Positions 46,228 through 57,203 are shown, counted from the stretch's first letter. The stretch: DNA of 64,000 bases from Levilactobacillus brevis (GCA_021383565.1 CP079699.1:806001-870000); one strand, 5' to 3'. Translations and numbers: made by a program. The notes: generated by a model not told the origin, from the letters alone.

Positions 46228-47352
46228 TTATTCCAAGAAATCCTTCAACTGCTTACTCCGTGATGGGTGGCGCAGCTTCCGTAAGGCCTTGGCTTCGATC
46301 TGACGAATCCGTTCACGGGTTACCCCAAAGACCTTCCCGACTTCTTCCAAAGTCCGGGTCCGACCATCGTCCAAACCAAACCGCAACCGCAGCACGTTTT
46401 CTTCCCGGTCAGTCAGCGTGTCCAAGACACTTTCCAACTGTTCCTTCAGTAATTCGTAAGCGGCATGGTCGGCAGGACTCGTGGCGTCTTGGTCTTCGAT
46501 GAAGTCACCCAAGTGAGAATCGTCCTCTTCACCAATTGGCGTTTCCAACGAAACAGGTTCTTGGGCAATCTTCAAGATTTCGCGAACCTTTTCCGTTGGC
46601 ATGTCCATTTCGGCCCCAATTTCTTCGGGCGTTGGTTCCCGCCCTAAGTCTTGGAGCAGTTGGCGTTGAATCCGAATTAACTTGTTGATGGTTTCGACCA
46701 TGTGCACGGGAATCCGAATGGTCCGTGCTTGGTCCGCAATCGCCCGCGTAATCGCCTGACGAATCCACCAAGTTGCGTACGTAGAGAACTTGAACCCCTT
46801 CCGGTAGTCGAACTTCTCGACGGCCTTCATCAGCCCCATGTTCCCTTCTTGGATCAGGTCTAGGAATTGCATCCCCCGACCCACGTAACGCTTGGCAATG
46901 GAAACCACCAACCGCAAGTTGGCTTCAGCCAGCTCTTGCTTGGCTTCTTCTTCGCCGTTTTCAATCCGTAAGGCTAAGGCGACTTCTTCATCGGCGGTTA
47001 ACAGGTTAACCCGACCAATTTCCTTCAGGTACATCCGCACAGGGTCATTGATCTTAACCCCGGTGGTCGTGCCGGCGTCCTTTAATTCCTTCTTCGAAAC
47101 GGCCTTTTGGGCTTTAACGGCCCGTGGGTCTGGCTCACCCTTAGCATCAACCACACTGATCCCAGCATCGGAAATCGTTTCAAGCAACTTATCCATCTGC
47201 TTAGCATCCAGCGTGTAAGGTGTTGCGACCTTGTCAGCCAGGTCATCGTAGGTGATGCTCCCAGCCTTTTTCGTATTCTTAATTAAAGCGCGCACCGTTT
47301 TGTTGTATGCCTTTTGATCAAACATTGGCTGATCCGTGGTCTTTTTTGCCAT
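46228..47352 (-). CDS. rpoD: RNA polymerase sigma factor RpoD (SigA)
   Basis: Primary sigma factor. 374 residues from the ATG at 47352 (AGGGGG upstream), although the frame is open to 47445. Regions are clear: 1.1 ('[26 protein letters not shown]'), 1.2 '[15 protein letters not shown]', 2.3-2.4 '[39 protein letters not shown]', and 4.2 '[30 protein letters not shown]'. It lies 16 bp after dnaG. Confidence 0.98.
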   Translation of the reverse strand: MAKKTTDQPMFDQKAYNKTVRALIKNTKKAGSITYDDLADKVATPYTLDAKQMDKLLETISDAGISVVDAKGEPDPRAVKAQKAVSKKELKDAGTTTGVKINDPVRMYLKEIGRVNLLTADEEVALALRIENGEEEAKQELAEANLRLVVSIAKRYVGRGMQFLDLIQEGNMGLMKAVEKFDYRKGFKFSTYATWWIRQAITRAIADQARTIRIPVHMVETINKLIRIQRQLLQDLGREPTPEEIGAEMDMPTEKVREILKIAQEPVSLETPIGEEDDSHLGDFIEDQDATSPADHAAYELLKEQLESVLDTLTDREENVLRLRFGLDDGRTRTLEEVGKVFGVTRERIRQIEAKALRKLRHPSRSKQLKDFLE

Positions 47353-47368
47353 TAAAATACCCCCTAGA

Positions 47369-49216
47369 TTAAACTTGCTTGTTCGCCTGCCGCTGGCGTT
47401 CCAATTGAACGATCTCAACGACGAGTTGCCGCTGGCGGTCGGCATCGCCTAGCCGTGAAGCCTCCGTCAGCTGATTCTTCTTCTGACGCAATTGCTCCTC
47501 GACCGGCGCTTCATCCATAATGACCGCTAAATAGTCATCGATCTCCCGCGGGGTTGCCGCCGCGGACATCGTTGTTGTGGTCTCCAAATCAATCACCAGC
47601 TGTTGCAGGCGGTCTTCTTGAATGAAGTCCGTAAACTGCGCGGTCTGATACACTTGATGGGTTTGAAAATAACCTTGGGCCAAGGTGTAAATAATCTGAT
47701 AATCGTCGTGCACAAAGCTGAAATCGGCAATGCCGGTCAGCTTAGCCCACACATTGCGATCGTGCAAGCACCGATAGAGCAGGCTACGTTCCGCGCGCTC
47801 TAAGCGCGTTAACGGCCGTCGCTGTTGATACACGGTAACTGGTGACTCGTTGGCCGGTGCGGGCGGCGGTGTCGTGGGTCGTTGACGCTCTTGCTGGGCA
47901 GCGGAATCCCGCTGAACCTGCTTGAGTTGCGCCGTTAGCGCCGCCTTGTCAATCTGAAATTCGCTGGCGAGTTGGCCGAGATACATATCCAACTCAACGG
48001 GTTCGTTGACCTGCGCTAATAGCGGTAAGACTTGATTGACGTAGGCCAACCGCTCGCTATCCGTGTCCAGCGCCCGGTTACGACGCAAGAAGCGTAGTTG
48101 AAACCGTAAGGGCGGTTCCTTGGCCGATTCCAACATTTGCCGAAACACCTCGTCACCGTGAGCCTTGCGATACTCATCGGGGTCTTGCCCCTCGGGAAGC
48201 TGAATCACGTTGAGCTGCAGGTGACTGTGCGCCCCCAACAATCGCAGGGCACGGTCAATCGCCCGCTGACCGGGTTCATCACCATCATAACAGACATTGA
48301 GTTTATCCGTCGTCCGCTCGATCGCATAAATTTGCTCGGTCGTCAGGCTAGTTCCCATGGACGCAATACCATTCTTAACGCCCGCCTGGGTCGCCGAGAT
48401 GACATCCATGTACCCCTCGAATAGCGTCACCTCACCGGCTTGCCGAATCGCTGGCCGAGCCAGGTCAAAGTTAAACAACAGCTTACTTTTATTAAATAAT
48501 GTGGTTTCAGGGCTGTTTAAATACTTTGGCTGGTCATCAGCCTTGTGCAGAAGCCGCCCGGAAAAGGCCGCCACGTGCCCGCTAGCGTTGCGTAACGGAA
48601 ACATTACCCGTTCGGTGAATCGATCGCGGAGATTGCCCTGCGCGTCTTCGATGAACAGACCCGACTGCCGTAAGAGTTGGTAGTCACTCTGCCGCTGTTC
48701 AAAGAACGGTTTTAACAAGCGCTGCCCCGGCGCGAAGCCCAACTGATAGGTCTCGATGGTCTCATCAGTTAGCCCCCGGTCGTGGAGATAATCCAACGCC
48801 GGCTGCCCCATCTCGGTATTCACCAGGATGTGGTGGTACAGCTTGGCCGCCTGTTCGTGCAGATCCAGAAGCTGGCCCGTCTTCGAGTCAACCGCTGGTC
48901 CCGCCGCGTCCTGCCGGTACTCGCTGTCCAGATCGACGTGGCTAAAGTCTGCCACCTTAACGACCGCTTCGGGAAACGTCACGTGCTCCAGCTCCATCAG
49001 GAACTTGAAGACGTTGCCGCCCCGTCCACAGCTAAAACAATGGAAGATCTGCTTATCTTCCGAAACGGAAAACGAGGGCGTCCGCTCCTCATGAAACGGA
49101 CAGAGACCAAATAAATTTTTACCGGATTTCTTCAGTTGCACGTACTGGCCGACAACGTCCGCAATGTTTGTGGCCGTCCGAACCGTCTCAATCACGTCTT
49201 CGGGTATCTTCGCCAA
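47369..49216 (-). CDS. dnaG: DNA primase
   Basis: Makes RNA primers at the fork. 615 residues: N-terminal CHCC zinc finger ('[11 protein letters not shown]...[14 protein letters not shown]'), TOPRIM core ('[30 protein letters not shown]', '[13 protein letters not shown]'), and a C-terminal helicase-binding domain. There is a Pro-rich spacer near 445-455. It is the first gene of the dnaG-rpoD operon; rpsU is located elsewhere (59989). Confidence 0.97.
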   Translation of the reverse strand: MAKIPEDVIETVRTATNIADVVGQYVQLKKSGKNLFGLCPFHEERTPSFSVSEDKQIFHCFSCGRGGNVFKFLMELEHVTFPEAVVKVADFSHVDLDSEYRQDAAGPAVDSKTGQLLDLHEQAAKLYHHILVNTEMGQPALDYLHDRGLTDETIETYQLGFAPGQRLLKPFFEQRQSDYQLLRQSGLFIEDAQGNLRDRFTERVMFPLRNASGHVAAFSGRLLHKADDQPKYLNSPETTLFNKSKLLFNFDLARPAIRQAGEVTLFEGYMDVISATQAGVKNGIASMGTSLTTEQIYAIERTTDKLNVCYDGDEPGQRAIDRALRLLGAHSHLQLNVIQLPEGQDPDEYRKAHGDEVFRQMLESAKEPPLRFQLRFLRRNRALDTDSERLAYVNQVLPLLAQVNEPVELDMYLGQLASEFQIDKAALTAQLKQVQRDSAAQQERQRPTTPPPAPANESPVTVYQQRRPLTRLERAERSLLYRCLHDRNVWAKLTGIADFSFVHDDYQIIYTLAQGYFQTHQVYQTAQFTDFIQEDRLQQLVIDLETTTTMSAAATPREIDDYLAVIMDEAPVEEQLRQKKNQLTEASRLGDADRQRQLVVEIVQLERQRQANKQV

Positions 49217-49260
49217 CCAATCACTCCCTTACGTGTTCCCGTTTGCCCACCATAGCCTTG

Positions 49261-49298
49261 AAAAGTCGCACCCCGGAAACCCGAAAAGTGCGACTTTT
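49261..49298. promoter_or_regulatory. hairpin in the dnaG leader (possible attenuator)
   Basis: A perfect 11-bp stem AAAAGTCGCAC/GTGCGACTTTT (49261-49271, 49288-49298) between the dnaG promoter and start codon. On the minus strand only four T follow, so it would be a weak terminator. Confidence 0.65.
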
Positions 49299-49331
49299 TA
49301 ATTAGAATTCGTGCGCAAAAATACACTATAC

Positions 49332-49359
49332 ATGATACCACCTATGGGGGCATTGTCAA
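49332..49359 (-). promoter_or_regulatory. promoter of dnaG-rpoD
   Basis: On the minus strand TTGACA (49354-49359), 16-bp spacer, TATCAT (49332-49337). A second TATAAT lies further upstream near 49390. Confidence 0.75.
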
Positions 49360-49550
49360 CTTTTAAGGTTTAAGCTAATACCTTGTCTATTATAGCAAAT
49401 TTACACGACTTTAGGGTAATCGCCGCTTGTTTGCTGGTTGACGCCCGAATGACGGGCATTTTGGCAGAAGCCATCGTTGATTCACCGACTCTGCGGCCTA
49501 AAATTCTCAGCAAGGCCGGTCCTATTGCCCGCAGTCATGGCCGTAAACAA

Positions 49551-49580
49551 AAAGCCAGCCCCATTCAGAGCTGACTTCTT
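49551..49580 (-). terminator. terminator of glyS
   Basis: An 8-bp stem with a wobble (AAGTCAGC/GCTGGCTT) and five T on the minus strand. The 49299-49550 stretch holds only promoter signals. Confidence 0.8.
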
Positions 49581-49598
49581 GTTTGTGATTGACTCGCG

Positions 49599-51674
49599 TT
49601 ATTTCACGATTAATTGGTCCAAGTCACCCAGCCCCAATGCGAGGTTGGCTAACTTGCTGAGTTCGGTCAGACGGTTGTTCCGGACGGCATCGTCCTTGGC
49701 CATGACCATCGTGGCTTCGAAGTAGGCCGCGATCGTTGGTTGGATGCCAGCCAGCGCCGTGTACAGGTCGTTTAAGCCCTTGTCAGCAGCGGTGGCAACC
49801 TTGGCAATGCCTTGGTCTAATGCGCCTTCACTGTCATTTTCAAACAGTTGGGCATCGACCGTCGCCGTTGCCAATTCGGCCGGCGCCTTCTGGGCCAACC
49901 GAATAACCCGCGTCAGGGATTCGATGACGGCCTTGAAGTTGGCGTCGTCAGCGTGACTCGCCAAGATATCGGCAGCGGTGAAGATCCGCAGAACATCGCT
50001 GCTGGTCCCGTTGGTCACGGCGTCGATGATATCGTGACGTTGCTTAGCGGAACGCAAGATCTTCCGGATCCGGTCCTTGATGAAGTCAACGACGGCTTGA
50101 ATCTGACTGGCTTGGTCCAGATCAGGTGCCACGTTAGCGGTCGTCTCGGCAGCGATAAAGTCGCTAGCCAATTCGGCAACCGGTAACGTCCAGTTCTGAT
50201 CCTTGACAATCCGCACGATCCCCGTGGCCTGACGCCGCAAAGCGTAAGGGTCATTGGACCCGCTAGGAATCATCCCGGCGGCGAAGAATGTTAAGATACT
50301 GTCGAACTTGTCGGCCAGGGCCAAAACGGCGCCGGGAACGGATTCAGGCAACGCCCCATCGGCAGAGATGGGTTCGTAATGTTCGCGAATGGCTTGCGCA
50401 ACGGCTGGATCTTCGCCGTTGAGTAAGGCGTACTTTTCACCCATGACCCCTTGCAGTTCGGCAAACTCACCGACCATGCCGGTAACCAGGTCGAACTTGT
50501 AGATTTCACTGGCCCGAACGGCGGCCTTGGTCTGGGCATCGTTGAGATTCAGGTGCTTAGCCAAGACGTTGACGATGGCCGTGACTCGGTTCATCTTTTC
50601 TGCCATGGTACTAATCTTGTCGTGGAAGCTAACTGACTTGAGTCGGTCGACGTAATCGGCGATCGTCTTCTTCTGGTCTTCCGTGTAGAAGAACATAGCG
50701 TCTTCTAATCGGGCAGTCAGCACCTTTTCGTTTCCGGCCACCACGTTTTGCAGATCGTGGTCGGTGCCGTTCCGCACGGAGATGAAGACTGGCAATAACT
50801 TGCCGCTGGCATCCCGGGCGTAGAAGAAACGTTGGTGATCACGCATAGAGGTAATCAACACTTCATCGGGAATCGTCAGGTACTTCTCGTCGAAGCTCCC
50901 GGCAAAGGCAGTTGGCCATTCAACCAAGTTGTTGACTTCTTCCAACAGGCCGGCATCGACATCGACCGTCCAGTCGTTATCGGCGGCCAATTGATCGATT
51001 TGTTTCTTGATTAAGGCCTTACGCTTGTCTGCATCGGCAATCACGTATTGACTGGTGAGGTTTTCCTCGTAGTCCGCGGCCGTCGCCAACTCAATTTCTT
51101 TCCCCAAGAACCGGTGACCACGCGTGGTCCGGCCGGTCTTGACGTCCAGAATCGTGAACGGAATGACTTGATCGTCTAACAAGGCAACCAACCAGCGAAT
51201 TGGTCGGATGTATTGGAAATGGTGGGTGCCCCACTTCATCATGGTCGGGAAGGTCATGGCCATGATGATGTCGCGCAATCCGGCTAAGACCGTAGCGACG
51301 GGTTCACCAGCGATGAACTTGTCGACGTAAACGTATTCTGTCCCCTTAATTTCTTTAAAGGTGATATCGTCGGGGGTTAGACCTTGCCCACGCGTAAACC
51401 CAATAGCGGCCTTAGTCCAGTTGCCATCGGCGTCTTGGGCAATCTTCTTTGCCGGACCTTTAACGGATTCGCTAATGTCTTCTTGCTTGTCAGCCAAACC
51501 ACTGATTAAGAGGGCTAACCGGCGTGGCGTAGAGAACGGCTTGATTTCCGCATAGTCCACGCGTTGTTCCTTCAGGTAATCCGCCGTGCGCTTGACCAGT
51601 TGCTTAATCGCTGGCGTCACCACGTGGGCGGGCATTTCTTCCAAACCAATTTCCAGTAAAAATGTGTGTGCCAT
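49599..51674 (-). CDS. glyS: glycyl-tRNA synthetase beta subunit
   Basis: 691 residues; with GlyQ forms the alpha2-beta2 enzyme that charges tRNA-Gly. '[15 protein letters not shown]' at the start, 'TPRRLALLI', and '[23 protein letters not shown]' are family signatures. The start overlaps the glyQ stop (TAATG). Confidence 0.97.
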   Translation of the reverse strand: MAHTFLLEIGLEEMPAHVVTPAIKQLVKRTADYLKEQRVDYAEIKPFSTPRRLALLISGLADKQEDISESVKGPAKKIAQDADGNWTKAAIGFTRGQGLTPDDITFKEIKGTEYVYVDKFIAGEPVATVLAGLRDIIMAMTFPTMMKWGTHHFQYIRPIRWLVALLDDQVIPFTILDVKTGRTTRGHRFLGKEIELATAADYEENLTSQYVIADADKRKALIKKQIDQLAADNDWTVDVDAGLLEEVNNLVEWPTAFAGSFDEKYLTIPDEVLITSMRDHQRFFYARDASGKLLPVFISVRNGTDHDLQNVVAGNEKVLTARLEDAMFFYTEDQKKTIADYVDRLKSVSFHDKISTMAEKMNRVTAIVNVLAKHLNLNDAQTKAAVRASEIYKFDLVTGMVGEFAELQGVMGEKYALLNGEDPAVAQAIREHYEPISADGALPESVPGAVLALADKFDSILTFFAAGMIPSGSNDPYALRRQATGIVRIVKDQNWTLPVAELASDFIAAETTANVAPDLDQASQIQAVVDFIKDRIRKILRSAKQRHDIIDAVTNGTSSDVLRIFTAADILASHADDANFKAVIESLTRVIRLAQKAPAELATATVDAQLFENDSEGALDQGIAKVATAADKGLNDLYTALAGIQPTIAAYFEATMVMAKDDAVRNNRLTELSKLANLALGLGDLDQLIVK

Positions 51675-52597
51675 TATTTGGCCTCCTCATCAGCTAATAA
51701 TTGTTCACGGAGTTTCTCGTCTTTGACCAACGGGAACCCACGCTTCTTCCGTTCGGCAACGAAGGCCCGAGCCACGGACCGCGCCATGTTCCGGATGCGT
51801 GAGAGGTAGCCGGCCCGTTCGGTAACGGAGACGGCGCCACGAGCGTCCAGCAGGTTAAAGGTGTGACTGCACTTTAAGATGTAGTCGTAGGCCGGGTGAA
51901 CCAAGCCGTTCGCAATCTGCTTCTTGGCTTCGGCTTCGTATTCGTCGAAGTGCCGCAGCAACATGTCCTGATCGCTTTCTTCAAAGCTATACTTGGAGTG
52001 TTCGTATTCGGGTTCCTTGAAGATATCGCCGTACTTGACGCCATCGGCCCATTCCAGATCGAAGACGGAGTTGACGTCTTGCACGTAGGAAGCCAAACGT
52101 TCCAACCCGTAAGTCACTTCAGAGGTGACGGGATCAACTTCCATCCCCCCAACGACTTGGAAGTAGGTGAACTGGGTGATTTCCATCCCATCTAGCCAAA
52201 CTTCCCAACCAACACCGGCACAACCCATGGATGGGTTCTCCCAGTTATCTTCCACGAACCGAATATCATGTTCCAACGGGTCGATGCCCAATTCCCGTAG
52301 ACTGTTCAGGTAAAGTTCCTGAATGTTGTCGGGTGATGGCTTCATAATGACTTGGAATTGGTGGTGTTGGTACAACCGGTTAGGGTTCTCCCCGTAACGA
52401 CCATCGGCTGGCCGGCGGGAAGGTTCAACGTAAGCGGCGTTCCAAGGTTCTGGACCAATTGCCCGTAAGAACGTGTAGGGACTCATGGTACCGGCCCCTT
52501 TTTCAGTATCGTAAGCTTGCATCAGCATACAGCCTTGTGCAGACCAATACTGTTGTAACTTTAAAATGATTGCTTGCATGGACAGTTTTTCTGTCAT
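51674..52597 (-). CDS. glyQ: glycyl-tRNA synthetase alpha subunit
   Basis: Catalytic subunit, 307 residues. '[39 protein letters not shown]' and '[31 protein letters not shown]' are diagnostic. Ribosome site AAGGAGG before ATG 52597. Expression is controlled by the upstream T-box. Confidence 0.98.
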   Translation of the reverse strand: MTEKLSMQAIILKLQQYWSAQGCMLMQAYDTEKGAGTMSPYTFLRAIGPEPWNAAYVEPSRRPADGRYGENPNRLYQHHQFQVIMKPSPDNIQELYLNSLRELGIDPLEHDIRFVEDNWENPSMGCAGVGWEVWLDGMEITQFTYFQVVGGMEVDPVTSEVTYGLERLASYVQDVNSVFDLEWADGVKYGDIFKEPEYEHSKYSFEESDQDMLLRHFDEYEAEAKKQIANGLVHPAYDYILKCSHTFNLLDARGAVSVTERAGYLSRIRNMARSVARAFVAERKKRGFPLVKDEKLREQLLADEEAK

Positions 52598-52673
52598 GGG
52601 TGCAGTTCCTCCTTGTATGGTTGCCAGGCGACAAAGTGCCAGCTGGTTGACCGATTAAAACAAATAAGCGCGC

Positions 52674-52718
52674 AAAAAAATCCCTACGAGAATTCACCGA
52701 GGCAAATTCACGTAGGGA
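52674..52718 (-). terminator. T-box terminator before glyQ
   Basis: An 8-bp stem TCCCTACG/CGTAGGGA (52681-52688 with 52711-52718) then seven T on the minus strand (52674-52680). Confidence 0.93.
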
Positions 52719-52890
52719 CGAATTTTTATTTTCGCGGTTCCACCCTACTTCTAGTCAGCGACTAGCAGCTTACTTGGAAACGACTCCGAATGTGCCAACT
52801 CACACCGCCCTGGATTCGGCTTTCACTCTCCCGAACTCGCTAAACCAGTGACACCGTGACTCTCATTCATCATAATCGACTTATTTAACT
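52674..52890 (-). ncRNA. T-box riboswitch, glycine specific
   Basis: On the minus strand the T-box sequence AGGGTGGAACCGCG is at about 52733-52746, the antiterminator partner of the terminator at 52674-52718. Stem I lies in 52780-52880, with a GGC in 'CAGGGCGGTG' as a plausible glycine specifier. Uncharged tRNA-Gly should stabilise the antiterminator and turn on glyQS. Confidence 0.95.
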
Positions 52891-52897
52891 GTGTTTT

Positions 52898-52926
52898 ATG
52901 ATAGCTGTCTGGGGCGGGGTTGTCAA
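52898..52926 (-). promoter_or_regulatory. promoter of the T-box/glyQS
   Basis: On the minus strand TTGACA (52921-52926), 17-bp spacer, TATCAT (52898-52903). Confidence 0.85.
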
Positions 52927-53027
52927 TGGGATTTAGACAGATTAACAGCGGAGCGTGCTAACGAACTGACTGATTACTCCATATAATCATATCGATTTTC
53001 TTACGTTGGCCACATTTTCAAGAAAAC

Positions 53028-53312
53028 TTACGGCCTCTTTGCTGGCACTATTTTACCGGTACTTACTAGCAACAACCAGTATAGAACTCGTAAGCCCACA
53101 CGTCTCTGGACTTGGCCATCGAACAGTCGGTTCAGCGTAGCAGCCAGACCCGGATTACCGGAATACGTTGCGGTTGCCTTTGTGAAGGGAATGCAGAGCA
53201 CATCATCAGAATGCTGCGCCTCCTTCCTGAGCTCTATAGATATTTGTTCAAGTGGTCCAAACGCACGTTCGATCGTTGCGACGGCCTTGTTCAAGTCCAC
53301 ATTTCCGTACAT
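53028..53312 (-). CDS. small protein of unknown function
   Basis: 94 residues, MYGNVDLNKAVATIERAFGPL at the start. No known family recognised, no signal peptide; a short hydrophobic stretch 'LRVLYWLLLVST' near the C-terminus and a basic end. It has a good ribosome site (GGAGGTGATGAT) and its own promoter (53334-53362), so it is probably a real gene. No terminator is obvious after it. It could be a remnant of a longer protein. Confidence 0.55.
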   Translation of the reverse strand: MYGNVDLNKAVATIERAFGPLEQISIELRKEAQHSDDVLCIPFTKATATYSGNPGLAATLNRLFDGQVQRRVGLRVLYWLLLVSTGKIVPAKRP

Positions 53313-53333
53313 ATCATCACCTCCATGGCCTTT

Positions 53334-53362
53334 ATTATAACTCCACTCGAAAAAAATCGCAA
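53334..53362 (-). promoter_or_regulatory. promoter of the small gene at 53028
   Basis: On the minus strand TTGCGA (53357-53362), 17-bp spacer, TATAAT (53334-53339); leader only about 15 nt. Confidence 0.7.
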
Positions 53363-53433
53363 ATTTTACTGTCCTAAATGCGCATATAGCCCTAAAATGT
53401 AATCATCCAGCTTGATGGTATCTAGAAAGCATC

Positions 53434-53464
53434 AAAAAGGACGACAGCCCGCGCCATCGTCCTT
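53434..53464 (-). terminator. terminator of recO
   Basis: Perfect 8-bp stem AAGGACGA/TCGTCCTT (53437-53444, 53457-53464) with five T on the minus strand. Confidence 0.92.
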
Positions 53465-53480
53465 CCATACTTTCATTCAC

Positions 53481-54290
53481 TTAAGCTTGCGACTCAGGTC
53501 CCGACTCGCCCGGTGGCATCGTCATCCGCGCCGACCAAGACTGCATCTGATCCAAGAACCGCTTGCTCTTAGGGTGCACGCCAATCTGGCTATCGTAGAT
53601 TTCATCCATCAATTGCCGGAGGGCGTGTTCCGTCTGCGGTTTCACGTTGATGGTGTGGAGCTTATCCAAGTCCAACACCGAGAACTGCCGCAGATAGTAG
53701 ATTGTCCGCTGATTCAAGTGTAACCGCCGCGGGTCTAGCTGCCAGTGCTGCTGACACAACAGCCCCCCATAGCTTTCCGAGTAATCAAACGGCAGATCGT
53801 TTCGGCCACAGACCGCGCACCCCTGCAACTGCGGGGCCACCCCAAAGGCAGGCATCAACTGAATCTCCATGATATTGGTCACGATAGCGGCGTTGACCCC
53901 GTCATCGATTAATGTCAGGGCACGCTGCACGCGATGATACCAGTCCGGCAGCGGTTGGCTGTCTGGAAAGGCCACGTCAACTAGACTCATAATGTAGGTT
54001 GCATAAGCGTTCTTAAAGATATCGGCACTGATATTTTGAAACTGACTGGTCTCACGTGCCGTTCGAATATAGGACAACCCGTCATCGGCAATGTCGCCGA
54101 CGTAGCTCCCAACCGTAAACGGCAGAATATCCGCCACCATCTTGAAGCCCTTTTTCTTGGCGCCCCGCACCAAAAACATTTTCTTGCCGAACTCCGCCGT
54201 TAAGAATTTAATCAAGAAGTCGCGCTCGGCATAGTCCCGCCGAAACAAGAGGATGCCGTGAAAATCCGTCACGTTACGTGCCACCGTCAT
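53481..54290 (-). CDS. recO: DNA repair protein RecO
   Basis: Helps RecR load RecA on SSB-coated DNA. 269 residues: N-terminal OB fold ('FHGILLFRRDYAERDFLIKFLTAEFGKKMFLVRGAKKKG') and a zinc site 'GCAVCGRNDLPFDYSESYGGLLCQQHW'. It follows era and ends the phoH-ybeY-dgkA-era-recO run. Confidence 0.95.
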   Translation of the reverse strand: MTVARNVTDFHGILLFRRDYAERDFLIKFLTAEFGKKMFLVRGAKKKGFKMVADILPFTVGSYVGDIADDGLSYIRTARETSQFQNISADIFKNAYATYIMSLVDVAFPDSQPLPDWYHRVQRALTLIDDGVNAAIVTNIMEIQLMPAFGVAPQLQGCAVCGRNDLPFDYSESYGGLLCQQHWQLDPRRLHLNQRTIYYLRQFSVLDLDKLHTINVKPQTEHALRQLMDEIYDSQIGVHPKSKRFLDQMQSWSARMTMPPGESGPESQA

Positions 54291-54307
54291 CCCCGCTTTC
54301 TTTCAGT

Positions 54308-55213
54308 CTAAAGATCGTCCTTGCGATAGCCGTAGCTCTTCAACAAGGTAGCTTTGTCGCGCCAGTTCGGTTGAACCTTGACCCACAGCTGGAGGTAAAC
54401 TTTACTGCCCAGCAAGTGTTCAATATCGCGACGGGCCATGGTTCCAATCTTCTTAAGCATACTGCCACCCTTACCAATCATGATGCCCTTTTGGGTGGGT
54501 CGTTCAACAATAATCGTGGCCTCGATATGGACATGGTCCTCGTCCTTTTGTTTCATACTTTCGATTTCAACCGCCACGGAATGAGGCACTTCCTCACGCG
54601 TCAGCATGAAGATCTTTTCCCGAATTAGTTCGCTAACCACGAAACGTTCGGGGTGGTCGGTCACTTGATCTTCGGGATAGTACTGCGGACCATGCGGCAT
54701 TTCATCGACCAGGGCCGTCAAGAACTCATCGACGTTATTACCCTCCAACGCAGAGATTGGGTAGACCGCCTTCCACGGTAGTGCCGTCTTGTATTGATCC
54801 ATGACGGATAGCAGGTCGTCGGGATGAATCTGATCAATCTTATTGATTAACAGATAGACAGGGGCCTTGATGCCCTTCAACCGGTCGATGATAAAGTTAT
54901 CCCCGGCCCCCCGCTTCTCAGCGGCATTGATCATGAACAGTACGGCATCGACTTCGTTTAGCGCCGACATCGCCGATTGCACCATGTAGTCGCCCAGCTT
55001 ACTCTTGGGCTTGTGGACCCCCGGCGTATCGATAAAGACAATCTGTGCTTCATCGGTGGTGTAGATCCCCTGAATCTTATTCCGCGTGGTCTGCGCCGTA
55101 TCCGACATGATGGCAATCTTCTGGCCAATCACCCGGTTCAAAAACGTTGATTTTCCCACATTGGGCCGGCCAACGATGGCCACAAAACCTGATTTATAAT
55201 TTGGATTATCCAT
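54308..55213 (-). CDS. era: GTPase Era
   Basis: 16S rRNA-binding GTPase for 30S maturation. 301 residues: P-loop '[13 protein letters not shown]', G3 'DTPGVHKPK', NKID 'LINKIDQI', and a C-terminal KH domain with '[25 protein letters not shown]'. ATG at 55213 is chosen, since GGAGG lies 5 bases before it and inside the longer GTG-initiated frame (55225). Confidence 0.97.
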   Translation of the reverse strand: MDNPNYKSGFVAIVGRPNVGKSTFLNRVIGQKIAIMSDTAQTTRNKIQGIYTTDEAQIVFIDTPGVHKPKSKLGDYMVQSAMSALNEVDAVLFMINAAEKRGAGDNFIIDRLKGIKAPVYLLINKIDQIHPDDLLSVMDQYKTALPWKAVYPISALEGNNVDEFLTALVDEMPHGPQYYPEDQVTDHPERFVVSELIREKIFMLTREEVPHSVAVEIESMKQKDEDHVHIEATIIVERPTQKGIMIGKGGSMLKKIGTMARRDIEHLLGSKVYLQLWVKVQPNWRDKATLLKSYGYRKDDL

Positions 55214-55225
55214 ATTTTCCTCCAC

Positions 55226-55624
55226 TTAGAACCAGCGACTTAACGCCGGTAGCATGACTAACGCACCCACGATGACCGCGAAGATGGCGGCCAGAAGCAC
55301 ACCTCCCGCCGCCACGTCCTTGGCCCGTTTGGCAAGATCATGATAGGTCGTCCCCACCACAAGGTCAACCACGGCCTCGACAATCGTATTGAGCGTCTCG
55401 GCAATCAACACCAAAAAGATGGCCAGCACCAGCCACAACCATTCATTGAGCGTTAACCGTAGAATGACCCCTACAATCACCGCCAGTGTCCCGACGGCCA
55501 GGTGTTTTCTAAAGTTCCGTTCGTAGTGAAAGAGTGCTCGTAGGCCATCCCACGCGTGACCCAACGACTGCACAAAGGCCCGGTTTTTGCCGGTCTGTTT
55601 TTTATCGCTTGAGGCCATAAGCAT
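55226..55624 (-). CDS. dgkA: diacylglycerol kinase family protein (undecaprenol kinase type)
   Basis: 132 residues, three membrane helices. 'AWDGLRALFHYERNFRKHLAVG' and 'AETLNTIVEAVVDL', with the catalytic Glu and Asn, identify the family; Gram-positive members phosphorylate undecaprenol. It overlaps ybeY by 23 bp, so its start (55624 or 55618) depends on coupling; no clear ribosome site. Confidence 0.93.
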   Translation of the reverse strand: MLMASSDKKQTGKNRAFVQSLGHAWDGLRALFHYERNFRKHLAVGTLAVIVGVILRLTLNEWLWLVLAIFLVLIAETLNTIVEAVVDLVVGTTYHDLAKRAKDVAAGGVLLAAIFAVIVGALVMLPALSRWF

Positions 55625-56090
55625 CTAAGATGTCGGCTTGCAGTTTGAACATGACCTTCTCGTCTTCTGGCTTCATGTGGTCATAGCCGTTCAAGTGCAA
55701 GAAGCCGTGGACCACGAGAAAACCCAATTCCCGTTCGTAGGAATGGCCCAGGTACTCCGCCTGTTCTTCCACCTTATCCATGGAAACGAAGATGTCGCCA
55801 ATATTTTCTGGAATCTCGGCAGCCATCTCTTCGTCCATGACGAGGGGGAAATCATCGTCGGCCGTCTCGTCATCTTCGATCGCAAAGCTGATGACATCGG
55901 TGGCCCGGTCAACGCCACGGTATTGCTTGTTAATCTGATGAATATCTTCGTTGTTCATCAGGGTCACGGACATTTCGGTATTCTCGGCTAGTTCTAAATA
56001 CTTGCCGGCATACTCCAAAACGTCTTTAATCATGTCCACGTGCTTGGCTGGAACGCCATCTTTAGTCTTATCGTAAATCTCTAAATCCAT
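55602..56090 (-). CDS. ybeY: endoribonuclease YbeY
   Basis: Zinc-dependent endoribonuclease for 16S rRNA 3' maturation and ribosome quality control. 162 residues; the metal motif 'HGFLHLNGYDHMKPEDE' near the C-terminus has the three His. It starts at the phoH stop. Confidence 0.96.
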   Translation of the reverse strand: MDLEIYDKTKDGVPAKHVDMIKDVLEYAGKYLELAENTEMSVTLMNNEDIHQINKQYRGVDRATDVISFAIEDDETADDDFPLVMDEEMAAEIPENIGDIFVSMDKVEEQAEYLGHSYERELGFLVVHGFLHLNGYDHMKPEDEKVMFKLQADILDAYGLKR

Positions 56091-57076
56091 TATTTATTAG
56101 CTCCATTTGGTTTAGTATCGTTGGCTTCGTAAGCATTGATGATGCTGGCCACAACGGGGTTCCGCACGACATCATCGGCGTTAAAGGTCACAAAATTAAT
56201 GTGGGCCACATTCTGCAAGATGTGTTGGGCCTGAATCAGCCCGGACTTGGCATTGTGTGGCAAATCGATCTGCGAGATGTCCCCGTTGACGATCATCTTG
56301 GAGCCGAAGCCCAGCCGCGTCAGGAACATCTTCATCTGCATATTGGTCGTGTTCTGCGCTTCATCCAAGATGACAAAGGCCGATTCCAGCGTCCGCCCCC
56401 GCATGTAGGCCAGCGGCGCAATTTCGATGACGCCCCGATCCATCAAGCGGGTGGTATGTTCCGCCCCTAAAATAGCGTACAAGGCATCATAGATGGGCCG
56501 CAGGTACGGGTCAACCTTTTCCTTTAAGTCACCGGGTAAGAAACCGAGACTCTCGCCGGCTTCCACGGCTGGCCGCGTAATGATTAACTTCTCGACATCC
56601 CCGTGCTTGAGCGCGGCGACGGCCATGACGACCGCCAGAAAAGTCTTCCCGGTCCCGGCCGGTCCAATCCCAAAGGTAATGTCATTGTGCTTGATCGCGT
56701 CGATATACTGCCGCTGACCAAAGTTTTTGACCCGCACAGCACGCCCCTTAGCGTCCTTAATTAACGTTTCCGTATAGAAGTCCTTGAAGTACGTCAGGGT
56801 GCCCTTACCCGCCATCTTCATGGCACTGATGACATCGGCACTGTTGAGCTTGATGCCCTTGGCCAAAAGATCACTCATGTTTCGTAAAATAGCCAACGTT
56901 TGGTCGACTGCATCCGCAGCGCCGGAAACTTTGATTGAATTACCAAAGGGCTTAATGGTGACTTGTAAGCCCTCTTCCAGGATGGTGACAAACTGGTCCT
57001 GGGCACCCAGTAAAGCAACCTCATCTTCGGGCCGCGCCAAGATATATTCTTTTTCAATCGCTGTATTTTCAGTCAA
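56090..57076 (-). CDS. phoH: PhoH family ATPase
   Basis: 328 residues, Walker A 'GIGPAGTGKTFLAVVMA' and Walker B 'AFVILDEAQNTTNMQMKMFLTRLGFGSKMIVNGD'. The function is linked to RNA metabolism and phosphate; the ybeY pair is conserved. The frame is open to 57196, but that is at the transcription start. The TTG at 57076 has AAAGGAG 8 bases upstream and gives the normal N-terminus (LTENTAIEKEYIL with initiator Met). Confidence 0.94.
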   Translation of the reverse strand: MTENTAIEKEYILARPEDEVALLGAQDQFVTILEEGLQVTIKPFGNSIKVSGAADAVDQTLAILRNMSDLLAKGIKLNSADVISAMKMAGKGTLTYFKDFYTETLIKDAKGRAVRVKNFGQRQYIDAIKHNDITFGIGPAGTGKTFLAVVMAVAALKHGDVEKLIITRPAVEAGESLGFLPGDLKEKVDPYLRPIYDALYAILGAEHTTRLMDRGVIEIAPLAYMRGRTLESAFVILDEAQNTTNMQMKMFLTRLGFGSKMIVNGDISQIDLPHNAKSGLIQAQHILQNVAHINFVTFNADDVVRNPVVASIINAYEANDTKPNGANK

Positions 57077-57203
57077 ATACGGTGGCTCCTTTGTGTTTAA
57101 ATTAGTCGCTAAGCGGAGATAAGGCGCTGATACAGCAGCCTCAACTATGTTCTGTCTGGTAATTAAGCCGACAGTCTCCCCCTTAGCGAGTATCAATAGT
57201 CAA

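Noticed and set aside
49383-49574. 63-codon plus-strand frame between dnaG and glyS
   Set aside because: No ribosome site, and it overlaps the glyS terminator.
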